Of a stretch of DNA of 64,000 nucleotides, positions 34,363-42,560 are shown piece by piece. The translations under genes and the position numbers were made by a program. Within the stretch, counting starts at the first letter, position 1; every line of letters begins with the position of its first letter. Source of the DNA: Neobacillus drentensis NBRC 102427 (GTDB lineage: Bacteria; Bacillota; Bacilli; Bacillales; Cytobacillaceae); contig NZ_BCUX01000005.1 in assembly GCF_001591445.1 (NCBI RefSeq), positions 62,001 through 126,000 on the forward strand. Reading direction: 5' to 3'. The notes below the pieces were generated by a model. That model ran no database searches. It was not told the DNA's origin and saw nothing but the letters and a program-made list of their open reading frames with translations.

Positions 34363-34882
34363 TAGCTTTCAAAATTAGGGCTTGAATATCTTTATCCTCT
34401 TCTAAAGAATCCACGTCGAACTCAAACATGTTTACGTCATTGAGAACAGAACTTGTGAGCAACTGTCTAGTTTGAGGATCTAATTGAAGTTGTTTCAATT
34501 GCTGATTCAAAGTACTTAGAGTCGTATTTCGCATTGAAACTAGCGGGCTAGCAATGACTTTCTTCATTCCATCTTTGTCTTTTCCAATCGTAGTTGTTCC
34601 ATACTTTTGTAAGTCTCTTTCAACTTCACTTAGCAAATCAATTGTGTTAGCAAGGGATACCAAAGCAAATGAATCGATTTCTTTGAGGTGAACATTTAAG
34701 GAAAGTTTCTCAAGGTTTGCAATTAGAAGATGGTAGACAAGTTCATTGCGTAAGTGGAAATATTGTGGCTTAGATAAATCAACTGATTTGAATTGTTCTT
34801 TCATTTCTTTTTTGTTCTGTTCATTTTGCTTTTGTCTAAATGGATTTGAATCTTTTTTAAGATGAGCCGGTTTAATATTCAT
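34352..34882 (-). CDS. Phage terminase small subunit, P27-like
   Basis: 176 residues. The helical core (FALVSLANTIDLLSEVERDLQKYGTTTIGKDKDGMKKVIASPLVSMRNTTLSTLNQQLKQLQLDPQTRQLL) follows the P27 small-terminase pattern: a helical bundle ending in the conserved S-x6-L-x3-L-x2-L-x-L-P region. It would recognise the element's packaging site. No large terminase is present, as in satellites that redirect a helper's motor. GGGAGATTAG precedes the ATG. Confidence 0.78.
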   Translation of the reverse strand: MNIKPAHLKKDSNPFRQKQNEQNKKEMKEQFKSVDLSKPQYFHLRNELVYHLLIANLEKLSLNVHLKEIDSFALVSLANTIDLLSEVERDLQKYGTTTIGKDKDGMKKVIASPLVSMRNTTLSTLNQQLKQLQLDPQTRQLLTSSVLNDVNMFEFDVDSLEEDKDIQALILKAIGK

Positions 34883-35032
34883 CTAATCTCCCTTTCAGTT
34901 ATTTTCACTGGAGGTCTCAAAATGTACACGTAGTAAAATTTATACTCTCCTAGTTATTAAATGGTAGTTAAGCTTTTTTTCAAAAAAGGTAGGCGGTATG
35001 TCTTGGTGGTTAGAATCAATCAACTTAAACAC

Positions 35033-35254
35033 TTAGTAGTAACTTCTAACAAATCCATAGCTTACTTCGGAGCAACTCATGTCACAGAGAGTAAGATTCA
35101 CACGATCTAACAACTTCATTCTATCGAGCTTCTTATCTTTACATTTCATTAGATCAGTAAAGTGATTAGCAACAATAGCAGCAGCAGCAAATCTAAATTG
35201 CTCTTCACCTATATCTTCACGAATCTGCTTTAAATAGAACAACTTCTCACCCAT
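35033..35254 (-). CDS. Hypothetical island protein (73 residues)
   Basis: Not recognised. Mostly helical with three Cys (KCKDKK, LCDMSCSE). It lies between the tail tube and small terminase genes, so a small morphogenesis or redirecting factor is possible. AGGAGAT-type ribosome site precedes the ATG. Confidence 0.6.
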   Translation of the reverse strand: MGEKLFYLKQIREDIGEEQFRFAAAAIVANHFTDLMKCKDKKLDRMKLLDRVNLTLCDMSCSEVSYGFVRSYY

Positions 35255-35329
35255 TTGATTATCTCCTTTCTATATAATAATGAAATAAGAAGAACTAAAA
35301 GCATTCACTCTTAGTCCTCATATATTTAA

Positions 35330-35746
35330 TTAAAATGGTGCTACTTCTTCGACAGTTAGTGCCCCACTACCTTGAAGAGAAATACTGTACGTTACTAAAT
35401 CGTCATATGGCATCTCTAATGAAAAATCAGTAATAGTTGTATTGCCCTTATATTTAGTGCCAGAAGGTAACTCAATATATACGTTTACATTCTCACTATT
35501 AATGAATTTAGTTTCTAATATATTGTAAGCAGCATCATCTTGAACAAATGCACCGTCACAATCCAAGCTCCACTCTTTAAATCCAGCGACAGGTTCTTTC
35601 CAGAATCCTTCTGTGTCTTTTGATGTTGCATCAATTGATTCAGCAGAACGAGAAAGAGTTGCATTACGTTGTCCTGCGAGTATCTTTCCTGTTGAAGCTT
35701 CTTCAATATAAACTTTGCATTTCATCCCAGATATTTTTCCAGCCAT
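35330..35746 (-). CDS. Phage tail tube (major tail) protein, TP901-1-like
   Basis: 138 residues matching siphophage tail tube proteins: ATLSRSAESIDATSKDTEGFWKEPVAGFKEWSLDCDGAFVQDDAAYNILETKFINSENV and TTITDFSLEMPYDDLVTYSISLQGSGAL. It forms the hexameric rings of the tail tube. It is the only tail gene in the island, so it would have to replace or compete with a helper's tail tube protein. Confidence 0.82.
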   Translation of the reverse strand: MAGKISGMKCKVYIEEASTGKILAGQRNATLSRSAESIDATSKDTEGFWKEPVAGFKEWSLDCDGAFVQDDAAYNILETKFINSENVNVYIELPSGTKYKGNTTITDFSLEMPYDDLVTYSISLQGSGALTVEEVAPF

Positions 35747-35838
35747 TTATACTACCTCATTCTTTTATTGAAAATAAAAAAGAGAGCAGAATAATCTACT
35801 CTGAAACTTTGTGAAATATTTCACATAAATAATCATAG

Positions 35839-37359
35839 TTAAGCAATCACTGTTAACTTAGTTAAAGCGTCTGGATTGTAAACTGCACCATCAAGATAAA
35901 CATCAAACAGGAAACCAACTGAACCACGAAGAGCATGATCAGTATCTTGTACCATAGTCATTTTCGGACCTTGTTTAACCATTACTGCATACCCATCCAC
36001 TAAACTTCCAAGGACAACAGGAGTTTGTCCGATTGTATCACCAGCTTCTAAAGAATCAGTAATAACTACTTCCAAGCCAAATAAAGTGTAATTTGGTTTG
36101 CCATTAACTATTCCATTCTGCACATAAAAATGACCTGAAGAGTCACGCAATTTAGCAACTCGATTGTAGAATGGACTGGCCATAATGAATTGAGACTTTT
36201 GTAGATATTCAGGGTGTACGTTAAGAACCATGTCTAACAACACTTCTAATAGCTGATCATTTGTAGCAGCCAAAGACAAATCAAACTTGCCAATCGTTGT
36301 ATCTGGAACAATTCCACGAAATTCCTCCGCAGCAGTACCTCGAAGAATTGATTTTTCAATTGCTTTAAAAGTACGCTTCGCAAGTAAGTTCGGAACATAT
36401 TCAACCATGTTAGTTGCGGCATCGTTAATTAATTGATTAGTAAGAGCAATGTATGCTCCAGCACGTTTTTGATTTAAAGCAACCTCTCCTAAAGACATAG
36501 CTTCCTCAGATAAGTTCTGTGCTTCTCCAACGAACATACCAACTCCAACAGCTGTTTCTCTTGGAATCTTTACTGAACCACTTGCAGATGGAATTTTTCT
36601 AGCACGAGCAAAAACCGGAGAAGTTTCTTCTAACTTTTCAACTATGATGTCGGCCACAGTTTGAGGAATCAACGCTTCATTTCCAGAAGTCTTTTGCAAG
36701 TCACGGAAGCTATTGTTGAACTCACGAATTTCTGTTTCTTTACTAAGTTCTCCCTCGTTCTTGTTGTTACCATATCTAAATTCTGTCTTTTCCATTTTGT
36801 GTTTCTCCTCTTCTTTTTTGTTTTCTGCTAAACTCGGAATCTCAACTTTTTCAATCAAGTTGATACCACGAGCTGCGATAGTTGATTGGCTATATGCAGG
36901 ATTTTTTACAACAGAGACTTCAAACAATTCCATCTCTTCAATAGTTCTCTCATGGAGACCATTACCAAGAGCTTTCCATGATTCACGAATTGTACGAAAA
37001 CCAAAACTCATGTTCTGAAAAATTCCAGATTTGATTAGTTCATAAGCATCTGTTCCATAACTTGTAGGAACGATGGTTGCTTCAATGTACAAACCTTGAC
37101 CGTCTTCTCGAAGTTGTAAGCTTCCATTTCTAGTAGAAGCTAAGATTTTTTTCGAATCATGTTCTGCTAAGAAGCTGACTTCTTTTGCATTCTTAATTGC
37201 ATGGGCAAAAGTACCTTTAGCAATTTTTTCAACAAATTGTTTAGTACCACCCAAGACCTCACTCAGTTGTTCCGTTTTATTCACATAGCCACTTACATTC
37301 ATAGTGCTGTCCTGATTAGCATCCAGCTTTGTATTTGCAACACGTAATTCCATTTTCAT
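35839..37359 (-). CDS. Fused HK97-type prohead protease and major capsid protein
   Basis: About 506 residues. Residues 1-185 are a caudoviral prohead protease (FLAEHDSKKILASTRNG with catalytic His; IFQNMSFGFR with catalytic Ser). A charged linker follows, then an HK97-fold capsid protein (LIPQTVADIIVEKLEETSPVFARARKIP...GSVGFLFDVYLDGAVYNPDALTKL). The start at 37359 follows GGGGGTG; the longer frame reaches 37404. An internal ATG at 36795 with GAGGAG nine bases before it could give free capsid protein. First gene of the late cluster. Confidence 0.85.
   Translation of the reverse strand: MKMELRVANTKLDANQDSTMNVSGYVNKTEQLSEVLGGTKQFVEKIAKGTFAHAIKNAKEVSFLAEHDSKKILASTRNGSLQLREDGQGLYIEATIVPTSYGTDAYELIKSGIFQNMSFGFRTIRESWKALGNGLHERTIEEMELFEVSVVKNPAYSQSTIAARGINLIEKVEIPSLAENKKEEEKHKMEKTEFRYGNNKNEGELSKETEIREFNNSFRDLQKTSGNEALIPQTVADIIVEKLEETSPVFARARKIPSASGSVKIPRETAVGVGMFVGEAQNLSEEAMSLGEVALNQKRAGAYIALTNQLINDAATNMVEYVPNLLAKRTFKAIEKSILRGTAAEEFRGIVPDTTIGKFDLSLAATNDQLLEVLLDMVLNVHPEYLQKSQFIMASPFYNRVAKLRDSSGHFYVQNGIVNGKPNYTLFGLEVVITDSLEAGDTIGQTPVVLGSLVDGYAVMVKQGPKMTMVQDTDHALRGSVGFLFDVYLDGAVYNPDALTKLTVIA
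36793..36809 (-). promoter_or_regulatory. Internal ribosome site and start for free capsid protein
   Basis: GAGGAG, nine bases, then ATG at 36795 on the minus strand, exactly in the linker between protease and capsid domains. It would yield an in-frame capsid protein without protease. Confidence 0.5.
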
Positions 37360-37388
37360 AATCTCTTTCACCCCCGTATAAAATGAGC

Positions 37389-37404
37389 TTGCTTCACGAA
37401 GCAA
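37389..37404. promoter_or_regulatory. Palindrome before the late cluster
   Basis: TTGCTTCACGAAGCAA is palindromic in 14 of 16 positions. It lies 30 bases upstream of the capsid start and just downstream of a TTGACA (minus strand, 37420-37415). A candidate site for a late-gene regulator. Confidence 0.45.
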
Positions 37405-37420
37405 ACCTGAAAAATGTCAA

Positions 37421-37452
37421 AAAGAAAAAGACGTACCCCGAAGGATACGCCT
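37421..37452 (-). terminator. Terminator between early and late island genes
   Basis: Stem GGCGTATCC/GGGTACGTC with TTCG tetraloop and T-rich tail on the minus strand, before the capsid gene. Confidence 0.8.
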
Positions 37453-37550
37453 TTCCAAAAAGAAAAAATCGATAGGCAAGATAGAACTCATTCTGTAGTT
37501 CCATATATTTAGTAGCTACTTTATAGTAGCCCCATTTAGTATTTTGTTTT

Positions 37551-37591
37551 AAAAAGAAGAGGAGAGTTGGAAATAGGAGTAACCAACTCTC
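37551..37591 (-). terminator. Terminator-like hairpin
   Basis: Perfect stem GAGAGTTGG/CCAACTCTC followed on the minus strand by CTCTTCTTTTT. Confidence 0.65.
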
Positions 37592-37675
37592 AAATCAAAG
37601 GGTTTGATTACTTAGCTAAGGCATCAAAAGCAATAAAAGAAACACTAACTCTCAACTACAAAATTAAAGAATTAC

Positions 37676-37705
37676 TGAAAAGGAGGTGCTCGGAGTAAAC
37701 ACCTC
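37676..37705 (-). terminator. Terminator-like hairpin after the 157-residue gene
   Basis: Stem GAGGTG/CACCTC followed on the minus strand by CTTTTC. Confidence 0.5.
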
Positions 37706-37746
37706 TCTATTAATAATATAAACAAACATACGTTCAGTTTGCTTTC

Positions 37747-38220
37747 TTAAGCAATTTTCTTTATAAATTCTTCATAGTTTTTTCCTTCAACAAAATAGAG
37801 CGTATTCTTGTATTCCCATTTATTTCTGATGTACTCAAAAACTGTTGTTCTACCAAGTTCTTTCTTGCTATGACCATTTTCAAAAATCCATTTTCCAATA
37901 AGATTCTTAGATTCGACCATAGCTATAATATCTAATTGCTTGTCCAAGATATAAGCCGGGTCAACTCTCTTACGATTTGTAGGTTCGATCTTTCTGAATT
38001 GTTCAATGATTTCTTCTGAAATTGGATGCATTAGAAATGGCTTGATAAATTCTTCAGTTTCCAATTTCTGTTGTTGTTGAAATTTAGACATTCTTCTTTT
38101 TATTTCCTTTTCTTCTTGAGTTCGTTCTTTCTGAAGATTCTCATTCCAATTGATTCTCCAGTCAAGATTTTGACCAAATCCTGTATCTTCATCTTTCAGT
38201 TTGTATGAATAGTAAGCCAT
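37747..38220 (-). CDS. Hypothetical island protein (157 residues)
   Basis: Not recognised. Begins MAYYSYKLKDEDTGFGQNLDWRINW, then a charged coiled-coil-like stretch and a compact C-terminal region with aromatic residues. ATG at 38220 follows TTGGAGGAAACTAAC. It has its own island promoter (B) and lies after the replication gene, so a replication or regulatory role is possible. Confidence 0.65.
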   Translation of the reverse strand: MAYYSYKLKDEDTGFGQNLDWRINWNENLQKERTQEEKEIKRRMSKFQQQQKLETEEFIKPFLMHPISEEIIEQFRKIEPTNRKRVDPAYILDKQLDIIAMVESKNLIGKWIFENGHSKKELGRTTVFEYIRNKWEYKNTLYFVEGKNYEEFIKKIA

Positions 38221-38254
38221 GTTAGTTTCCTCCAAGTTATTAAATATTTTTGTT

Positions 38255-38282
38255 ATTATATACAGTCCATCAAAAACGTAAA
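38255..38282 (-). promoter_or_regulatory. Island promoter B
   Basis: Minus strand TTTACG, 16-bp spacer with TGATGGACTGTA, then a perfect TATAAT; 35 bases before the gene start. Confidence 0.7.
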
Positions 38283-38317
38283 GGAGATTTCAAAAAAATA
38301 TGCCTTCTTTCGATGAC

Positions 38318-38794
38318 TCATATGACTTTAGCAATCTTCACTGTTTTAGTTTCATACATTGATCCGACGGTTTCTCTACTTCCAAATCCATGAACAGATT
38401 CAATTGGCTGCTTAACTTTGTTTCCTGAATTTTTATTTATTAAGTACTGCTTGTTCTTTTCCCATAAGTCAAATTCAGTTACGAAGATTGGAGTGCTGAC
38501 ACCCTGTTTTTTGGAACGTTGCTCTTTATAATCAATTAGTCCAAGACTTCTTAATTTCGGTTTGATTCGATATAACTTCCCCTTTTTTATATTACAAAAT
38601 TTCAATGCCTCTTCCTCAGTGAAGATGACATATGGAAGACCATTTTCTTGATAGTCCGGATTCTTTTTTGAGTACTGTAAGAAATCTAAGAGCCAACAAT
38701 AATAGAAAATGTAGTCCCCATCTAACTCTCGAATCTCAGAATGGTTGTAAATATTTTTTGGTATTTTAATAAACTTATCTTTCATATTTTCCAC
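38318..38794 (-). CDS. Replication initiator-like protein, RepA_N type
   Basis: About 158 residues. FIKIPKNIYNHSEIRELDGDYIFYYCWLLDFLQYSKKN and FTEEEALKFCNIKKGKLYRIKPKLRSLGLIDY follow the RepA_N winged-helix pattern (plasmid and phage initiators). GTG at 38794 is preferred, eight bases after GGAGG; the ATG at 38809 precedes that site. Direct repeats (iterons) lie just upstream, the usual place for an initiator's binding sites. Confidence 0.68.
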   Translation of the reverse strand: MENMKDKFIKIPKNIYNHSEIRELDGDYIFYYCWLLDFLQYSKKNPDYQENGLPYVIFTEEEALKFCNIKKGKLYRIKPKLRSLGLIDYKEQRSKKQGVSTPIFVTEFDLWEKNKQYLINKNSGNKVKQPIESVHGFGSRETVGSMYETKTVKIAKVI

Positions 38795-38855
38795 TTTAAT
38801 TTCCTCCATATTATTTCTCTTGCATGAAGAAACTTGTTTTATTCGTGCAATAAAT

Positions 38856-38891
38856 AGTTTTGATATTTAGTATTGATATTAGTATTGATAG
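38856..38891. repeat. AT-rich 12-13-base repeats near the replication gene
   Basis: Three copies of TATCAATACTAA-like words in a row (minus strand; last copy TATCAAAACTAT). Short AT-rich repeats beside iterons are typical of DNA-unwinding regions in origins. Confidence 0.6.
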
Positions 38892-38901
38892 AGTCCAATT
38901 T

Positions 38902-38996
38902 TGGAACAACTTAATTTCAAAATGGAACAACTTAATTTCAAATGAAACAACCAATAAAATTTGACTTAATTTCCCAAAATGAAACACCTTTGAATC
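38902..38996. repeat. Iterons of the island origin
   Basis: Two adjoining copies of TGGAACAACTTAATTTCAAA (38902 and 38923), then weaker copies starting at 38943 (TGAAACAACC) and 38980 (TGAAACACC), with another ACTTAATTTC at 38964. Together with the AT-rich repeats this looks like the replication origin bound by the RepA_N-like protein. Confidence 0.7.
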
Positions 38997-39014
38997 AGTA
39001 AAAAAAGAAAGCAG

Positions 39015-39197
39015 TTATTTCGGTTCTTCTTCAAGTTGTTCAGCTAGCGCTAGGATTTTGCGTGCTCCAGCAATCAAGTTTTCGACCACTTGTTTTTCAG
39101 TCCAACCAAGAGCTTTCTGGTATCGACTGATTTGAGTCATCTGTTTAACCGTAGTTTTAATTAATGAACGAGTAAATTCATTGTAGTTATATTCCAT
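39015..39197 (-). CDS. Hypothetical island protein (60 residues)
   Basis: Helical, begins MEYNYNEFTRSLIKTTVKQM. Not recognised. CGGAGGAACTTAATT precedes the ATG; served by island promoter C. Perhaps a small regulator or replication helper, from position only. Confidence 0.65.
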   Translation of the reverse strand: MEYNYNEFTRSLIKTTVKQMTQISRYQKALGWTEKQVVENLIAGARKILALAEQLEEEPK

Positions 39198-39237
39198 AAT
39201 TAAGTTCCTCCGAATAATTTATTTCTCTCACGATACA

Positions 39238-39265
39238 TTTGTATCTGCTCCATCAAATACGTAAA
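39238..39265 (-). promoter_or_regulatory. Island promoter C
   Basis: Minus strand TTTACG, 16-bp spacer with TGATGGAGCAGA, then TACAAA; 41 bases before the gene start. Confidence 0.65.
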
Positions 39266-39436
39266 TCAAATCAGAAAACTTTTTTGTATTAATATGAGAA
39301 TTTTATACCTTTATTCAACTAACTAGGCTGAAAAGTTTAAGTAATAAAAAATTAAACTAAATAGATATTTAGAAGGAGAAATATTGAATATTCTCGAACA
39401 ATAATTATATGTAAATTAATAGAAAGAGGTCTGGAA

Positions 39437-40141
39437 ATGCAAAAAAAGTTTAAAATAAGTTTATTATTTGTTTTTTGTATCACTGCCTTACTTGGATGTT
39501 CAAGTGAAACAGAAATTTTAGATGAACCTGACTACTATAAGAGCGAACAGAAAAAAGAAATAAATAAAGAGAATTTAGCAATTGAAAATAAGAATGCAGA
39601 AAATGAACAGAAGTCAAATGAAAATAACTCAGAAAAGACGACTAAAATTACCCCTCCTAAAACTTCAGCGATTGAAAATGCAGAGGAAAAAGATAAAAAC
39701 TCCACTGTTAGTAATTCCAATACAATTGCCCCTTTAGTTGGATTAGGAGATACTAAAGATTCATTTATAAATGAATATGGTAAAGACCTTGGAGAAGGAA
39801 TGATTTCACGTTTTTCAAATGACTATATCTTAGTAATGTTTCTAAATAAACGAGCATATAACATTAAATTACAATTTGAAATGACTTCTGAACCATCTTG
39901 GACTATGGATAAATCAATGGAAGTAACAAAAAAGTACATACCCTCTGACTCTAAATTAATTCGTGAATACATAGATGTACAAGATATAGGTGTGCCTAGA
40001 AAAGTGATGGAATATAAAAGTCAAAAAGTTTCTGAATTATTTTCAGGCTCAGACGGTAAATTTGTTGTTGTTTATAATTATTTAGAAGGCGATCAATATC
40101 AAGTGATTGGCTTAACAATAGGTGTAGGTGATACACCATAA
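39437..40141 (+). CDS. Island lipoprotein
   Basis: 234 residues. The signal peptide ends in lipobox LLGC (Cys21). A long Glu/Lys/Asn-rich low-complexity linker follows (about residues 30-95), then a folded domain (LVGLGDTKDSFINEYGKDLGEG...FVVVYNYLEGDQYQVIGLTIGV). Exposed outside the membrane. Prophage lipoproteins often block superinfection, but that role here is a guess. ATG with AAAGAGG upstream. Confidence 0.75.
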   Translation: MQKKFKISLLFVFCITALLGCSSETEILDEPDYYKSEQKKEINKENLAIENKNAENEQKSNENNSEKTTKITPPKTSAIENAEEKDKNSTVSNSNTIAPLVGLGDTKDSFINEYGKDLGEGMISRFSNDYILVMFLNKRAYNIKLQFEMTSEPSWTMDKSMEVTKKYIPSDSKLIREYIDVQDIGVPRKVMEYKSQKVSELFSGSDGKFVVVYNYLEGDQYQVIGLTIGVGDTP

Positions 40142-40188
40142 AATATATTTATTAACTAATGCTTTAGCTGAAGAAGAATAAGAACTCT

Positions 40189-40213
40189 GACCACAATCAA
40201 GTGGTCTTTTCTT
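40189..40213 (+). terminator. Terminator of the lipoprotein gene
   Basis: Stem GACCAC/GTGGTC followed by TTTTCTT. Confidence 0.7.
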
Positions 40214-40346
40214 ATGATCAAAAGAATCTAAACCCAATATAAAATAAGGATTTTATTAATACCAAACACTAAAACCATTCTTTATTTTTTTTATGAATAA
40301 TGAGAAGATTGTTAAAAAGGCCTTTGGAGAAAGGAAAGATTAAATA

Positions 40347-41243
40347 GTGGACCTAATTACCCAATTACAAAATGATGTAATTGACCCTAATGTAAGTATT
40401 TCAACTGCACTTAGAAGAGCTAAAGTTTTAGCGTATCGTTTGAATTTAGAAGATTTTAAAAATTGGGTGGAACTTGAGTTAAATGGCTATCAAGATAAAT
40501 TAGAAGACCTTCCCGATTATAGAAGATGCACCACAGTTATAATTAAAGGAAATTTCTCAGGAAGTTTTGGAACAATGGTGAATAATGCTGAAATCCCTAT
40601 AAGTCATTTACCCAAAGAACATAGAGATAAGTTGAGAGAAGTTCCTTTGTCTCAAGGGATTAGGGCTTATGAAAGTATTGTTGAAGATAAAACAAATCTT
40701 AGCCTTTCAGCACCAATACCTGTAGATTTAGCAGTACCCTGGTTTAGTGGAGTATACCAAGATATGCAATGCATATCTGCTCGCAAGGAATTTCCTATTT
40801 CAGCTCTTATTGAACTTTTAGATACAGTTAGAAATAGACTTTTAAGTTTTGTTTTAGAGTTACAGAATGAGTTTCCAAATTTAACTGCAACAGATGAAAA
40901 GCTTCCTAAAATCCCTACTGACAGAGCTCAAGCAATTTTCCATTACCATGTTTATGGAGATAGTTCAGTTATTTATAGCGGACAAGGAAATGATATTAGG
41001 ATTCAACAAAATATTGTCCAAAATGATTTAGAGAGTTTAATTAAGACATTAACTTCCTTAGGAATAACTGAAAGGGATATTAACAAATTAGAAGAATCGA
41101 TAACAGAAGACGAAGAAGAACCGGGCAGGGGAATTGGGCCTAAAACAAAAAAATGGCTGGAATCTATAAAAGAAAAGGCTACTGACGGAGTTATTGACTT
41201 AACGTTGAAAGCAGTAGCAAGTTACTTCGGCATTCCGAATTAA
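40347..41243 (+). CDS. AbiTii-domain abortive infection-like protein
   Basis: 298 residues. DLITQLQNDVIDPNVSISTALRRAKVLAYRLNLEDFKNWVELELNGYQ and the following YRRC..I.G.FSGS region fit the AbiTii domain, known from a Lactococcus abortive-infection system. The C-terminal 100 residues are a separate helical part (LGITERDINKLEESITEDEEEPGRG). GTG start with GGAGAAAGGA upstream. It has its own terminator, so it is an independent cargo gene. Confidence 0.75.
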   Translation: MDLITQLQNDVIDPNVSISTALRRAKVLAYRLNLEDFKNWVELELNGYQDKLEDLPDYRRCTTVIIKGNFSGSFGTMVNNAEIPISHLPKEHRDKLREVPLSQGIRAYESIVEDKTNLSLSAPIPVDLAVPWFSGVYQDMQCISARKEFPISALIELLDTVRNRLLSFVLELQNEFPNLTATDEKLPKIPTDRAQAIFHYHVYGDSSVIYSGQGNDIRIQQNIVQNDLESLIKTLTSLGITERDINKLEESITEDEEEPGRGIGPKTKKWLESIKEKATDGVIDLTLKAVASYFGIPN

Positions 41244-41244
41244 G

Positions 41245-41281
41245 AAACAGATCGAGCATTAAGATGTTCGATCTGTTTTTG
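41245..41281 (+). terminator. Terminator of the AbiTii gene
   Basis: Stem AACAGATCGA/TCGATCTGTT followed by TTTTG. Confidence 0.85.
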
Positions 41282-41525
41282 TTCCTTTATTAATCTCCAC
41301 TCGTCATATCAGCATTAATTAAACATTCAACCACTTTAAAAGTTTCCTAATGTTTCTTATCAAGGTATAAAATGAGAATTTTATTTACCCTTTGCATTTA
41401 ACATAGATATTGACTGGAAACAGGCCAAAATATTTTATTAAAAAATATTATTATTTTAAAGGATTATTGATAGTATAGGTTGAAATTAATTTCTAGATAA
41501 AAACGTAGGGTAGGCGAGATATGAA

Positions 41526-42404
41526 ATGAGTAAAACGCTATATAAATATCGAAGTTTAAATGAAAACACTAAAAACATACTGTTAGATAATAAAATTTGG
41601 TATGCGAGTATACCTAGCTTAAATGATCCTAATGAGGGACTCGTGAAGGAAATTACCTCACATGGGGCAGAAGACTTTATAAAAAAGACTAAAGAAAGTC
41701 AACTTTCAGGATTTATTACGGGTTTATCAATGCAAAAGGACGATCCTGAAAAACGAAGACTTTTGAAGAGACTTGAAACACTTAAAGGATTTGATCGAAA
41801 ATATAGATTTATGGTTAGTTTTTATCAACAGAGGGGAAGAAGGCTGTCAAATGCTGAGGGATTTTTAGATTCTATTGACCTTATGATTCGAAATGTGGGG
41901 ATACTAAGTCTTAGCGAAAATCCTTTAAATACGTTGATGTGGTCGCACTATGGGGATAATCATAAAGGAATTGCTATTGGAATTAGTGATTTTCCAGACG
42001 GAGCTTATCAACCAATCAATTATGTTCCTCCTGGTGAAACCCCTGAAATTAATTTAAAAGGCTATATTAGCGTTGTCAAAATGTATGCTAACTATAATAC
42101 ACTTGAAATTGGGTTTAATGATCCATCTTTACAAACAGCACTTAGAACAAAAACAAATGATTGGATGTACGAGAGTGAATGGCGTGGAGTAAAAGAAACA
42201 TATGGCTTGTATCCATTGGAAGGAAGAATCTCTGAAGTTATCTTTGGTTTAAATTGTAATGAAACCGATCGAGAGGTAATTCGAAAAGCCATTGATGATG
42301 GCAATCATAGTAATGTCTTGTTTAAGGAGATATGCAGAACGCCAAATAGTTATGACTTATTTATCCGAAATTGTGAACCAACTTTCCCTTCGAAAACGGA
42401 TTAA
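41526..42404 (+). CDS. DUF2971-domain protein
   Basis: 292 residues. LYKYRSLNENTKNILLDNKIWYASIPSLNDPNEG, LMWSHYGDNHKGIAIGIS and WMYESEWRGV are the DUF2971 hallmarks. The family is widespread on mobile DNA; its biochemistry is not known to me. Position beside AbiTii suggests another conflict gene. The ATG at 41526 has a weak ribosome site. Its own terminator follows. Confidence 0.8.
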   Translation: MSKTLYKYRSLNENTKNILLDNKIWYASIPSLNDPNEGLVKEITSHGAEDFIKKTKESQLSGFITGLSMQKDDPEKRRLLKRLETLKGFDRKYRFMVSFYQQRGRRLSNAEGFLDSIDLMIRNVGILSLSENPLNTLMWSHYGDNHKGIAIGISDFPDGAYQPINYVPPGETPEINLKGYISVVKMYANYNTLEIGFNDPSLQTALRTKTNDWMYESEWRGVKETYGLYPLEGRISEVIFGLNCNETDREVIRKAIDDGNHSNVLFKEICRTPNSYDLFIRNCEPTFPSKTD

Positions 42405-42497
42405 CAAGGATTTTCGTTTCTAACGATGTTTAACTTCTCAAATTGTTAGGTTCTATTATAATAAGGCATTTTTTTACTGACAATTACAGTTACCTTG

Positions 42498-42530
42498 TTT
42501 GCCACTCCTTTTAAGGGGGTGGCTTTTCAT
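42498..42530 (+). terminator. Terminator of the DUF2971 gene
   Basis: Stem GCCACTCC/GGGGTGGC followed by TTTTC. Confidence 0.65.
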
Positions 42531-42560
42531 TTGAAGTTAAATAAAATATTGATTTTATAA

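Larger units (their letters stand above)
37453..37746. other. Hairpin-rich noncoding segment
   Basis: No convincing gene. Hairpins: GCTAC/GTAGC near 37514-37529, a nine-base stem at 37562-37591, and a six-base stem at 37683-37705. Two of them end in T-rich minus-strand tracts, so transcription from the early genes meets several stops before the capsid gene. Confidence 0.55.

Noticed and set aside
34912-34945. 16-codon leader peptide whose stop overlaps the terS start
   Set aside because: A GTG with a distant GGAG could be read, but it is too short and unsupported to report as a gene.
37571-37702. Possible 43-codon plus-strand gene with TTG start in the hairpin-rich gap
   Set aside because: It lies across two strong minus-strand terminator hairpins, opposes all neighbouring genes and has poor ribosome spacing.
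38856-38996. CRISPR-like repeats
   Set aside because: The repeats adjoin without spacers of constant length, no cas gene is present, and the position before a rep gene fits iterons.
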